A DNA stretch of 64,000 nt from Actinoplanes teichomyceticus ATCC 31121 (GCF_003711105.1 NZ_CP023865.1:1400001-1464000); one strand, 5' to 3'; positions 43,062-51,039 are shown, counted from the first letter of the stretch. Notes: generated by a model not told the origin, from the sequence alone. Numbers and translations are program-made.

Positions 43062-44324
43062 ATGTCGCAGCCGGTTGCCGTGGACGTCGTCATCGTCGGC
43101 GGCGGGCTCGCCGGCCTGTCCGCCGCCCGCCGACTGGACCGCGCCGGTGTGGAGTGGCTGCTCGTCGAGGGTTCCGACCGGCTCGGCGGACGCGTGGCGA
43201 CCGAGGTGCTCGACGGCTGGCGGATGGATCGCGGCTTCCAGGTGCTGAACACCGCCTACCCCCGGTTGCCCGCCCTGGTCGACGTGGACGCGCTGGAAAT
43301 GCGGTATTTCACGTCGGGCGTGCTGGTGCGCCGCGGCGGTGGCCTGCACCGGCTGGAGAACCCGCTGCGCGAGCCGCTCGCCACCCCGCAGACCCTGATG
43401 TCCGGGATCGGCTCGCTCACCGACCGCCTCAAATTCGCCGCGCTGGCCACCCGGTGCGCCACCACGGCTCCGGAGAAACTGCTGGCCGCGCCGGAGACCA
43501 CCACCCAGGAGATGCTCCGCAAGGCGGGCCTGTCGCACCGGATCATCGAGGAGGCGCTGCGACCGTTCTTCTCCGGCGTCTTCGCCGACCGGTCGCTGGA
43601 AACCTCCAGCCACGTCACCGCGATGGTGCTGCGCTCGTTCGCCCGCGGCCGGATCGGGGTGCCGGCCGCCGGGATGGCCGCGCTGCCCGCCGCGGTGGCG
43701 GGGCCGCTGCCGTTTCCGCAGCTGCTGATCGGCGCCCGCACCCTGAGCATCGGCCCCGGCATCGTGGTCACCGAGGGCGGCGAGATCCGCTGCCGCGCGG
43801 TGATCGTCGCCACCGACCCGGTGAGCGCCGTCGGCCTGCTCCCGCAGCTGCCGAAACCCGACATGCACGGCCTGACCACGTTCTACTTCGGCGCCGACCA
43901 CGCGCCGATCGACGAGCCGATCCTGCTGCTCGACGGCGACCGGCGGGAGATCATCGCCAACACCGTGGTGCTCAGCAACGCCGCCCCGGAGTACGCCCCC
44001 GGCGGCCGCAGCCTGATCGCCGCATCCGTGGTCGGCGTGTCCGCCCCGTCCAGCGCCTCCGAAGCGGTGATCCGCGTCGAGCTGGCCCGGATGTACGGCG
44101 AGCCGACCGACGACTGGGACCTGCTCAACGTGATCAGCATCCCGAACGCGCTGCCCGCGGCCCCGGTCCCGCAGGCCCGGCTGCGCAAACCGGTCGCCCT
44201 CGGCGACGGCCTGTTCGTCGCCGGCGACCACCGCGACAGCCCCTCCATCCAGGGCGCGATGGCCGGTGGCTGGCGCACCGCCGGAGCCGTCCTGGCGTCC
44301 CTCGGCGCCCGGGCCGCAGTCTGA
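43062..44324 (+). CDS. FAD-dependent amine-oxidase-type oxidoreductase
   Basis: A 420-residue flavoprotein. The dinucleotide motif is VVIVGGGLAGLSAARRL (residues 9-25), followed by LVEGSDRLGGRVATE, the second FAD-binding block of the amine oxidase/phytoene-desaturase family. The C-terminal FAD motif reads DGLFVAGDHRDSPSIQGAMAGG, close to the GD..xSGxxGA pattern. The substrate is unknown. GAGGTG precedes the ATG. It is followed after 24 bp by a gene for a 57-residue peptide. Confidence 0.85.
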   Translation: MSQPVAVDVVIVGGGLAGLSAARRLDRAGVEWLLVEGSDRLGGRVATEVLDGWRMDRGFQVLNTAYPRLPALVDVDALEMRYFTSGVLVRRGGGLHRLENPLREPLATPQTLMSGIGSLTDRLKFAALATRCATTAPEKLLAAPETTTQEMLRKAGLSHRIIEEALRPFFSGVFADRSLETSSHVTAMVLRSFARGRIGVPAAGMAALPAAVAGPLPFPQLLIGARTLSIGPGIVVTEGGEIRCRAVIVATDPVSAVGLLPQLPKPDMHGLTTFYFGADHAPIDEPILLLDGDRREIIANTVVLSNAAPEYAPGGRSLIAASVVGVSAPSSASEAVIRVELARMYGEPTDDWDLLNVISIPNALPAAPVPQARLRKPVALGDGLFVAGDHRDSPSIQGAMAGGWRTAGAVLASLGARAAV

Positions 44325-44348
44325 ACGCATTCACCCGGAGGAGACGGC

Positions 44349-44522
44349 ATGAGCGACCTCAACCCGGAGAACTTCGCCGAGTTCACCACCCAGGACGGCC
44401 CCGGCTGCCCGAGCGTCGGCGACGACGATCCGCCACCGGCGGACGACCCGCAGCCGCCCGACATGGTGTCGGACCCCCGCTTCCCGATCATTTTGGTGCC
44501 ACAGACGCTGGTGGAGCGATAG
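44349..44522 (+). CDS. 57-residue acidic peptide
   Basis: A short gene with a very strong ribosome-binding site (GGAGGAG six bases before the ATG). The peptide starts SDLNPENFAEFTTQDG, has a single Cys (GPGCPSVG), an Asp/Pro-rich middle (DDDPPPADDPQPP) and a hydrophobic end (FPIILVPQTLVER). It is unrelated to any family I recognise. It probably shares a transcript with the flavoprotein gene and ends about 50 bases before the tRNA where the element is inserted. Confidence 0.6.
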   Translation: MSDLNPENFAEFTTQDGPGCPSVGDDDPPPADDPQPPDMVSDPRFPIILVPQTLVER

Positions 44523-44569
44523 ATCGCTAGCTCCCGGACCGGGGAGCGGGATAGGATCGCCGCCGGTAC

Positions 44570-44643
44570 GGGGCGGTAGCTCAGTGGGTTAGAGCAGGGG
44601 ACTCATAATCCCTCGGTCGCGGGTTCGAGTCCCGCCCGCCCCA
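44570..44643 (+). tRNA. tRNA with CAT anticodon, probably tRNA-Met
   Basis: A 74-base cloverleaf. The acceptor GGGGCGG pairs with CCGCCCC, the anticodon loop CTCATAA gives CAT at 44604-44606, and the T-loop is TTCGAGT. CCA follows at 44644-44646. Elongator Met is favoured; an Ile tRNA with lysidine has the same DNA anticodon. An integrase gene lies just downstream, so its 3' end is the likely attachment site. Confidence 0.9.
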
Positions 44644-44716
44644 CCACGATCTTCCTGCGGCGACTCTACAACGGGCCGAAGCGCATTGGGAAGACCGTTG
44701 CAGTTCCCGTTGCAAT

Positions 44717-45889
44717 TTAGTCCCACAGTCGCCCTCCGATGCGGTCCGCAGCCACTCGGGAGACCTCCGGCGCGACGTGCGAGTACGTACCGAGCGTGAG
44801 GGAGATCTGCGAGTGGCCGAGGAGCTCCATGACCACGCGGGCAGGTACACCCTCGGCCAGTAGGAGGCTCGCCGAGGTGTGCCGGGCATCGTGAAGCCGC
44901 GCGTCGCGGACGCCAGCCGCGGCCAGCAGGTCCTTCCAGTCCTGCCAATCCCGCCGCGGGTCGAGCGGTCGACCGTTGACCTGAGCGAAGACCAGGCCGC
45001 GCAGCTGCTGCCCGCCGATGGTGGGTACCGCGTCATCCCACAGCTCTCCAGCAGTCTCTCGCTCGGCGTCCTGCATAGACCGGTGCTCCCGCAGCGCGTC
45101 GACGAGCTGTGCCGGTAGCGCTATCGTCCGCCGCCCTGCCCGAGACTTCGGCTCGACCAGCACGAGGCCGCGGCCTGCCAGGCGCTGCAACTGCCACCGC
45201 ACGCGCAACGTGCCAGCGTCAAGGTCGACGTAATCCCACATGAGGCCGAGCGCCTCCCCTTGCCGTAGACCGAGAGCGAGTGCGACGGACCAGCGAGCAG
45301 CGTTCCGACGGCCGCGAGCAACGTCCAGGATCGCCCGAGCGTCCTCGCCCGACAGCGGCTGCACCTCTTCGCGGCTCACGCTCGGCGCGTCGACAAGCGT
45401 GCACACGTTCCGCGCGATCCGCTCCCGCTGCATGGCGACCTTCAGCGCCCGGCTCAGGATGCGGTGCATCTGCAGGATGGTCGCCGGCGCGAGGCCCTTG
45501 CGTGAGCAGGCGGCGTAGAACCGCTCCAAGTGCTCGGGCTGCAGGCGGTCGAGCCGATGCTCACCAAGTCCCGGGATGAGGTGCGTGGTGACCTTGGAGT
45601 GGTAGCCCTGCAGCGTAGAGGGGCGCACCTTCTGCTCGGCGATGTTCTCCAGCCAGTACGTCAGCCACTCGGCGACCGTCGGGACCTTGCCGACCGTCAT
45701 GACGCTGCCCGCATCGCGCTTCTTCTCCAGCGCGACCACCTTTGCCGTGACGGCCTTCTCTGTCGCGGCCTGGACGTGGCGCCGGTCGGTCTTGCCGTTG
45801 TCCTTGACGCCCATCGTCACGTATCCGTGCCAGCGGCCATCTTTGCCCAGGAAGATCGAGCTGCGGCCGTTAGCCTTCCGTCCGCTCAT
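44717..45889 (-). CDS. Tyrosine-recombinase integrase
   Basis: A 390-residue phage-type integrase. An N-terminal arm-binding segment (IFLGKDGRWHGYVTMGVKD) is followed by a core-binding SAM-like domain (TVAEWLTYWLENIAEQKVRPSTLQGYHSKV, split for reference). The catalytic residues are seen in LGLRQGEALGL (Arg), HDARHTSAS (His-x2-Arg), LGHSQ (His/Trp position) and TYSHV (the Tyr nucleophile). The ATG overlaps the stop of the upstream HTH gene. It ends about 70 bp from the tRNA. Confidence 0.94.
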   Translation of the reverse strand: MSGRKANGRSSIFLGKDGRWHGYVTMGVKDNGKTDRRHVQAATEKAVTAKVVALEKKRDAGSVMTVGKVPTVAEWLTYWLENIAEQKVRPSTLQGYHSKVTTHLIPGLGEHRLDRLQPEHLERFYAACSRKGLAPATILQMHRILSRALKVAMQRERIARNVCTLVDAPSVSREEVQPLSGEDARAILDVARGRRNAARWSVALALGLRQGEALGLMWDYVDLDAGTLRVRWQLQRLAGRGLVLVEPKSRAGRRTIALPAQLVDALREHRSMQDAERETAGELWDDAVPTIGGQQLRGLVFAQVNGRPLDPRRDWQDWKDLLAAAGVRDARLHDARHTSASLLLAEGVPARVVMELLGHSQISLTLGTYSHVAPEVSRVAADRIGGRLWD

Positions 45890-46440
45890 CCCTGCCGCCC
45901 CTGGCGCGCGGGCGGCAGGTAGCCGCGCAGGCGAGCCTCTCTGATCCACGAGTGCACGGTGGCCGACTTGACTCCCCATTCGGCGGCGATGGCCGCGGCC
46001 GGACTAGGAACGGCCGGTGCCCACGCCTCGTAATGCTTGGCGACCAGCTGGGAGAACTGCTCCGCGCTCATGCCGGCTTCCCGGCGCAGCGGCGGCAAGT
46101 CTTTAAGGGCGGCGGCGAGGTCGCCTTCCCAGTAGCTCCGTGTCAGATTGTTGCTGTTCTCCATCCGTGCGACCGGGACCTTACGCAAGGTCTCGCCCTT
46201 GATCGCACTGGTGGCGTCTCCGAGGAGCAGCAGGCCGGTTAGCACCTTCCGCCCCGAGGGCGACTCCGAGAAGCGGGAGAAAACGGCGGCGTCGTCGAGC
46301 AGGCGCCCCCGGTGCCTTCCCGACCACTCTCCGCCGAAGAGTTCACCGAGGGCCTCCTCGATGTGCCTGATCGACAGCGTTCCCTCGGGGATTTTCGTGT
46401 GCGGATCGTAGTCGAGCCGTACTTTTCGGTCCTCAGCCAT
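45886..46440 (-). CDS. HTH protein upstream of the integrase
   Basis: A 184-residue protein of a kind often found next to integrases in actinobacterial elements. The last ~40 residues form a helix-turn-helix (AAAIAAEWGVKSATVHSWIREARLRGYLPPA, split for reference). The N-terminal part has LSIRHIEEALGELFGG and a helical middle. Start ATG 46440 lacks a clear Shine-Dalgarno; an in-frame ATG at 46536 would add 32 residues and lie within the operator region. Probably a regulator of integrase or excision. Confidence 0.6.
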   Translation of the reverse strand: MAEDRKVRLDYDPHTKIPEGTLSIRHIEEALGELFGGEWSGRHRGRLLDDAAVFSRFSESPSGRKVLTGLLLLGDATSAIKGETLRKVPVARMENSNNLTRSYWEGDLAAALKDLPPLRREAGMSAEQFSQLVAKHYEAWAPAVPSPAAAIAAEWGVKSATVHSWIREARLRGYLPPARQGRQG

Positions 46441-46490
46441 GGGTGAACGGTAGGTGTCTGCCGGTTCGTCAGTCAACCAGCTGAGACTGT

Positions 46491-46566
46491 CATGAGTCAG
46501 CAGATACTTGCGTGGATCGGCAGACTGTGTTGCCATGGTCGCGTCCAATGAATCTGCTGACTCATG
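46491..46566. promoter_or_regulatory. Divergent control region with 15-bp inverted repeat
   Basis: CATGAGTCAGCAGAT at 46491 and its exact complement at 46552 enclose 46 bases between the leftward HTH gene and the rightward excisionase-like gene. They are probable operator arms. Confidence 0.7.
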
Positions 46567-46575
46567 GGAGATGTC

Positions 46576-46770
46576 GTGTCCAGGTCATTGCTGCTGACTG
46601 TCGAAGAAGGCGCCAAGCAAGCGAGTATCAGCCGCGCGAAGATGTTTGCCCTGATCAAGGCGGGCGAGGTGAGGTCCATCAAGATCGGGCGCTCACGTCG
46701 GATTCCGGCCATCGCGCTTGAGGAGTACGTCAACCGCCTGCTGCAGGAGCAGAGCCGGGCGGCTGCCTGA
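46576..46770 (+). CDS. Excisionase-like MerR-type HTH protein
   Basis: A 64-residue protein made almost only of a winged helix of the AlpA/excisionase kind: LLTVEEGAKQASISRAKMFALIKAGEVRSIKIGRSRRIP (split for reference), then ALEEYVNRLL. Such proteins direct excision or activate early genes. The GTG at 46576 has GGGAG eight bases upstream; an in-frame ATG at 46564 is inside the inverted repeat. It opposes the integrase operon. Confidence 0.8.
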   Translation: MSRSLLLTVEEGAKQASISRAKMFALIKAGEVRSIKIGRSRRIPAIALEEYVNRLLQEQSRAAA

Positions 46771-46771
46771 G

Positions 46772-47032
46772 ATGGCCACCGACGACAACGCCCGCCCCGC
46801 GGCGAACGGGACGGGCGAGAAGCAGGCCGGGCAGCCTGAGTCGATCGTAACCGACGTGCGGGCTGCCGAGCGGTCTCGCCGATCCCGGCGCTGGGCCCGG
46901 CGCGAACTGGACGAGCTGCTGGACGTCCCCGAGCCGGAGATCCACGCGGTGGACTACTCCGGGATGGGCTTCGACCTCGGCGTATCCGAGCGCACCGTGG
47001 CGGGGCGCGCGCTGCGGGAGCGTGCTGCGTGA
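46772..47032 (+). CDS. Small hypothetical protein before the primase
   Basis: An 86-residue charged protein with an Arg-rich helix (RAAERSRRSRRWARRELDELLD) and a C-terminal part (GMGFDLGVSERTVAGRALRERAA). No family is recognised. It starts one base after the stop of the excisionase-like gene and overlaps the primase GTG, so the three form one operon. Confidence 0.65.
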   Translation: MATDDNARPAANGTGEKQAGQPESIVTDVRAAERSRRSRRWARRELDELLDVPEPEIHAVDYSGMGFDLGVSERTVAGRALRERAA

Positions 47033-49752
47033 CCGATCACCCATCCGTCGACCCCATCCGCGATGTGGTCCTGCCGAGGCTCGCCGCGGTCCGGAAGTCC
47101 GCCGGCGGCTACATGGCCCAGTGCCCCGCGCACGAGGACGGCACGGCGAGCCTCTCGGTGGCGGCCGGACGCGACCAGCCGGTGCTCCTGCACTGCTTCG
47201 CCGGATGCCACCCGGACGACATCCTCGCCGCGCTCGGGCTGACGGCCGCGGACGTCTGCGCGCCCCGGGAGAGCCAGCCCGTCGACACCTGGCTGCCGTG
47301 CGGGCACGTCAAGGTCGCCGAGTACCGGTATCGCGACCAGGACGGCGCGCTGGTGTTCGCCGTCGCCCGCTGCGACCGCAAGGGCATCGACTGCCAGGGG
47401 TTCCGGCAGTGGCGTCCGGACGAGACCAAGCGCAGCGGGAAGACCTGGACGCGGAAGCTTCCCGACGGCAGCCGGGTCGGTGAGGGCCTGCCGTACCGGC
47501 TGCCTGAGCTGCTTGCCGCCGACCGGTCGCACGCGGTGTGGGTCGTGGAGGGAGAAAAGGACGCTGACCGGCTGACGGCCATGGGTCTCGTCGCCACCTG
47601 CAACCCCGAGGGCGCAGGGAAGTGGACCGAGCAGCACGCCGCCTGGCTCGCCGACCGCATCGTCATCATCGTGGCCGACCGGGACCAGCCCGGCGTCGAC
47701 CACGCTCAGAAGGTCGCGCGGACCCTGCGAGGGGTTGCCCGGTCGGTGGAGATCGTGCAGTCGCGCACCGCCGGCAAGGGCGCCGACATCAGCGACCACC
47801 TCGACGCCGGCCACGGCCTGGGCGACGTCGTGCCGTTCGAGCCGTCCAGCGGGCATGTGGAGCCGCCCGCGCCCGCCGCCGCGTCGTCCGAAGTTGCGGC
47901 CGGCGGGTGGGATGACCCGTTGCCGCTGGGCTGGCAGACCCGCCTTCCCGCCTTCCCGCTCGACGCGCTGCCCGGGCTGGTTGGCCGGTATGCCGCCGCG
48001 CTGTCGGTCGAGACGCAGACGCCGCCGGACCTGGCCGGCGCGGTCGTGCTCGGCACCCTGGCCGCGTGCATCGGCGGCCGGGTGCGCGTGCTGATCCGCC
48101 GCGGCTGGGCGGAGCCGACGAACACCTACACCGTGCCGGTGCTCGCTCCGGGTTCCCGCAAGTCCGCCGTCGTGGCGGCCTGCGAGGCGCCACTCGACAA
48201 CGCGGAGAAGATCCTGCTCGAAGAGATGGCCGAGCCGATCCGGAACGCCGCCATCGAGCGTGACATCCGCGAGCGGTACGCCGACCAGCTCAAGACGAAG
48301 GCCGGCAAGAGCCCGGACCCGATTGCGATCATGGAGGCCCAGGAAGCGGCCCGGGTCGCCGCGGAGATCGAGGTGCCCGCCTGGCCACGGCTGCTCACCG
48401 ACGACGCCACGCCGGAGCAGCTGGTCAAGCTGATGGCCGACCAGGGCGGCCGGATCGCCGCGATCACCGCCGAGGCGGGCGTCTTCGACAACTTCGCCGG
48501 CCGGTACACCGCGCGGATCAACCTGGAGCCGCTCCTGAAGGCGCACGCCGGGGACTCGATCAGGGTGGACCGCAGGTTCCGCGATCCCGAGCGCGTCGAC
48601 CGGCCCGCCTTGACGATGATCGCCACCATTCAGCCGTACGCCCTGCGGGACATGGTGAGCCGGCCGGAATTCGGCGGCCGGGGCCTGCTCGCTCGGGTGC
48701 TCTGGTGCCTGCCGGCGGACGTGGTCGGCTACCGGGATGAGAACGCCCCGCCGGTGCCGGAGCAGCTGAACGCGGCGTACCGGGCGTTCGTTGAGGATCT
48801 GGCCCTCACGATGGCCCGGCGAGACAGCGAGGTGCTGCTGTCGCTGAGCGAGCAGGCGTACAAGGTGCTCATCGAGTACCTGCGCCAGGTCGAGACCATG
48901 CTGCGCCCGGACGGTCCGCTCGGCGCCTCACGGCTCATCAAGGACTGGGGGTCGAAGCTGGTCGGCGCGGTTGCCCGGATCTCGGGCGCGCTGCACACCG
49001 CCGGCGTCGACGGCGCCCTGGATCAGCCGATCAGCGAGGAGACGATGAGCGCCGCGGTCCGGCTCGGCGAGTACTTCCGGGCGCACGCCATGGCCGCGCT
49101 CAGCCCAGCCGAGGACAAGCGGGTCGACGCCGGTCGCAAGGTGCTCGACGTGGCGGTCGCCAAGACGATGCACAGCTTCACCATGCGGGAACTGATGCGC
49201 CGCGTCCCCCGGGCGCTACAGAACGCCGAGGAACTGGCCAAGATTCTGGACTACCTCTCGGAGCTGGGCTGGACCCGCAAGGCGGGCAAGGGCTGGGAGC
49301 TCCACCCGCGCGCGGAGGACATGCTCCGAAGTGCTGACAGCGCTGACAGTGCTGACGACAGGGATGTTTTCCCAGGCCAGAGCGATTCCGCATCTGTCAG
49401 CAATGCTGCTGACACTGCTGACACCTCGGTCGGACCGGCGGAGGGCGTCAGCACTGTCAGCACCGGTGCTGACAGTCGGTTGGTGGGGTTCGGAGGTGCT
49501 CTGAGCAGCACGAACGCGCCGAGCGTCAGCACTGTCAGCAGTGTCAGCACTGTTGTCGCCCCTGTCGCCCCGGCGGGCGACAGCAGGGGCGACAACCTGT
49601 CGCTCTCCTCCACCAGCGGAAACACGGGATCTGTCGCCCCTGTCGCCCCTGTCGCCCCGATCGACTGGCCCGCTGACGACGACACCTGCCCCGACTGCGG
49701 ATGGGGCTACGAGACCGTGGCGCATCACCGCACCTGCGAGGTGGCGCCGTGA
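47029..49752 (+). CDS. CHC2-Toprim-DUF3987 primase/helicase-type protein
   Basis: A 907-residue replication protein of the element. A zinc ribbon of CHC2 type is formed by Cys32, His35, Cys56 and Cys60. A Toprim domain follows (WVVEGEKDADRL near 175; IIVADRDQPG near 216). From about residue 300 a DUF3987 domain begins, with PVLAPGSRKSAVV as the Walker-A-like loop and RFRDPERVDRPALTMIATIQP. The final ~140 residues are low-complexity Ser/Val/Ala/Asp, coinciding with dense DNA repeats, and end in CPDCGWGYETVAHHRTC, a zinc motif. The GTG overlaps the upstream stop. Confidence 0.85.
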   Translation: MTDHPSVDPIRDVVLPRLAAVRKSAGGYMAQCPAHEDGTASLSVAAGRDQPVLLHCFAGCHPDDILAALGLTAADVCAPRESQPVDTWLPCGHVKVAEYRYRDQDGALVFAVARCDRKGIDCQGFRQWRPDETKRSGKTWTRKLPDGSRVGEGLPYRLPELLAADRSHAVWVVEGEKDADRLTAMGLVATCNPEGAGKWTEQHAAWLADRIVIIVADRDQPGVDHAQKVARTLRGVARSVEIVQSRTAGKGADISDHLDAGHGLGDVVPFEPSSGHVEPPAPAAASSEVAAGGWDDPLPLGWQTRLPAFPLDALPGLVGRYAAALSVETQTPPDLAGAVVLGTLAACIGGRVRVLIRRGWAEPTNTYTVPVLAPGSRKSAVVAACEAPLDNAEKILLEEMAEPIRNAAIERDIRERYADQLKTKAGKSPDPIAIMEAQEAARVAAEIEVPAWPRLLTDDATPEQLVKLMADQGGRIAAITAEAGVFDNFAGRYTARINLEPLLKAHAGDSIRVDRRFRDPERVDRPALTMIATIQPYALRDMVSRPEFGGRGLLARVLWCLPADVVGYRDENAPPVPEQLNAAYRAFVEDLALTMARRDSEVLLSLSEQAYKVLIEYLRQVETMLRPDGPLGASRLIKDWGSKLVGAVARISGALHTAGVDGALDQPISEETMSAAVRLGEYFRAHAMAALSPAEDKRVDAGRKVLDVAVAKTMHSFTMRELMRRVPRALQNAEELAKILDYLSELGWTRKAGKGWELHPRAEDMLRSADSADSADDRDVFPGQSDSASVSNAADTADTSVGPAEGVSTVSTGADSRLVGFGGALSSTNAPSVSTVSSVSTVVAPVAPAGDSRGDNLSLSSTSGNTGSVAPVAPVAPIDWPADDDTCPDCGWGYETVAHHRTCEVAP
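49333..49548. repeat. Heptamer array GCTGACA/TGTCAGC in the primase 3' end
   Basis: In 216 bases GCTGACA occurs at 49333, 49342, 49408, 49417 and 49468. Its complement TGTCAGC occurs at 49395, 49455, 49533 and 49542. One-base variants lie at 49351, 49446 and 49524. Pairs tend to be nine bases apart. Confidence 0.9.
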
Positions 49753-50318
49753 GTGAACCGCGTCCACCGCGTCCCACCGCGTCCCAACCCCGTCCCGGAC
49801 GTGGTTGTCCGACCGCGTCCACCGCGTCCCCCTCTATAGGGGACGCGGTCGCGGACGTGGTTTCGGGACGCGGTCAGGAAGAGAACCCCGTCCCGGACGC
49901 GGTCGGCCCGGACGCCCGCCCCCGAGGAGGAGTCGAGGAGCACGACTGGGAGGCCCGGCTGCAGGCCGCCGTCGCAGAGACCCTGCGCAAGCGGGAGGAG
50001 CAGCGGGCGACCCGGCAGGAGTTCGCCGAGCGGCGCCGGCACGGGCTCGCCGCACGACACCAGCAGAAGCTCGCCCGCAGCAGCCCCCGGGGAAGCCGTG
50101 GGACACAGCGCGGCCGAGGAGCAGCAGGAGGAGACATGCCCCAACCAACCCGCACGATCACCCTCGACGTCAGCGCGCTCAGCGCGGTGGACCTGAAGAA
50201 CCTCGCGCACGTCGCCGGGCGGGCCGCCGGCTCGACCGCCATCGGCACGTCAGCGGTCGCCGCGCTCGGCCAGCTCGCACGCGACGCCGCCCGGCTCGCC
50301 CGGGAGGTGACGGCATGA
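49749..50318 (+). CDS. Hypothetical protein after the primase, coded through a repeat array
   Basis: A 189-residue protein. The first ~55 residues are low complexity (Pro/Arg/Thr) and are encoded by the CCGCGTCC array. Then come a charged coiled-coil stretch (AVAETLRKREEQRATRQEFAERRRH) and a C-terminal 60-residue domain (TRTITLDVSALSAVDLKNLAHVAGRAAG). That domain has its own ATG at 50136 with GGAGGAG just upstream, so it may be made alone as a second product. GTG start overlaps the primase stop. Confidence 0.5.
   Translation: MSEPRPPRPTASQPRPGRGCPTASTASPSIGDAVADVVSGRGQEENPVPDAVGPDARPRGGVEEHDWEARLQAAVAETLRKREEQRATRQEFAERRRHGLAARHQQKLARSSPRGSRGTQRGRGAAGGDMPQPTRTITLDVSALSAVDLKNLAHVAGRAAGSTAIGTSAVAALGQLARDAARLAREVTA
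49758..49902. repeat. CCGCGTCC octamer array with hairpin
   Basis: CCGCGTCC occurs at 49758, 49767, 49777, 49813 and 49822; its complement GGACGCGG at 49841, 49866 and 49895. An 11-bp perfect inverted repeat (49821-49831 with 49839-49849) encloses CTCTATA, the most AT-rich spot in the area. Confidence 0.9.
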
Positions 50319-50659
50319 GCAGCGTGCGGCAGTGCGCCATCTGCGGCACCGACGAGGCGGAGACCTGGACCCCCGTGGTCCTGCTGGAGACGCTCAGGAT
50401 GCGGTGCACGGTGCTCAACGACGCGGACGTACCGCCCATCCCCGCCGGGCTCTACTGGCTCTGCCCGCCGTGCGAGAGCTGGCGGCCCGAGGCGCGCACG
50501 GCGCCACTCCCCGCGCGCGTCATGGCCACGGTCAACGCCACGGCCGCCCTCATCGAGAAGCCGGACACCCGGCACCTGTTCCACACCGAACAGGTCGGCG
50601 CGTACCGGCACTTCGCCCGGCAGCTCCAGGCCATCAACTACCAGAAGGGCAAGCCGTGA
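50315..50659 (+). CDS. Small protein with paired CxxC motifs
   Basis: A 114-residue protein. CAICGTDEAETW near the start and CPPCESW near residue 50 could bind one zinc. The rest is helical (ARVMATVNATAALIEKP; YRHFARQLQAINYQ). No family recognised. It overlaps the genes before and after by four bases. Confidence 0.6.
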   Translation: MSSVRQCAICGTDEAETWTPVVLLETLRMRCTVLNDADVPPIPAGLYWLCPPCESWRPEARTAPLPARVMATVNATAALIEKPDTRHLFHTEQVGAYRHFARQLQAINYQKGKP

Positions 50660-51039
50660 AGGCACTGATCGCAACCCATCGGACTCAGGGCAACGGCACA
50701 CGCGACTTCACCTTCTGCGTGCCCGGCGAGCTGGTCTACCTCGGCGCCGTCTGCGACCGGGACGCACGGGATCCGGACAGCCCCGGAGCCTGCGGCTGTG
50801 CTCGCGCGTTCACCGGACTCAACAGCGGCAAGGCCACGACCACCGCCGAGGTCGGCGAGGTGCCGCTGTCGACGGAGGACTACCGCGAGGCCGTGCGGTC
50901 GAGCCTGGAGCGCGCCGGGTGGACGTCGCTCGGTGTCGACCCCGAGGAGATCGTGGCCGAGCTGATCGAGATCGCCGCGCAGCATCCGGTCGGCACGGTG
51001 CTCGGACGGCGAGTCGACGACGTCATGGTCCGCGACTGA
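50656..51039 (+). CDS. Hypothetical protein with conserved cysteines
   Basis: A 127-residue protein starting KALIATHRTQGNGTRDFTFCVPGELVYLG, with an ACGCARAFTG segment and a helical end (DPEEIVAELIEIAAQHPVGTVLG). The cysteines (CVPGE, VCDRD, CGC) suggest a small zinc fold. Function unknown. It is the last of the coupled genes before a 158-bp gap that contains a TATGGGG/CCCCATA inverted repeat (51095-51114). Confidence 0.6.
   Translation: MKALIATHRTQGNGTRDFTFCVPGELVYLGAVCDRDARDPDSPGACGCARAFTGLNSGKATTTAEVGEVPLSTEDYREAVRSSLERAGWTSLGVDPEEIVAELIEIAAQHPVGTVLGRRVDDVMVRD

Noticed and set aside
42545..43252. Leftward frame of 235 codons
   Set aside because: It is antisense to the flavoprotein start and to repeats, and its composition is Arg/Pro/Ser low complexity.
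44581..45036. A leftward frame ending in GGRDSNPRPRDYESPALTH across the tRNA
   Set aside because: This is the well-known false protein read through a CAT tRNA; it lies on the opposite strand of the tRNA and overlaps the integrase gene.
47029..49752. Assignment of the element's primase as chromosomal DnaG
   Set aside because: A complete dnaG is at 34179-36032. The element protein has CHC2 and Toprim parts but continues into a DUF3987 domain, unlike DnaG.
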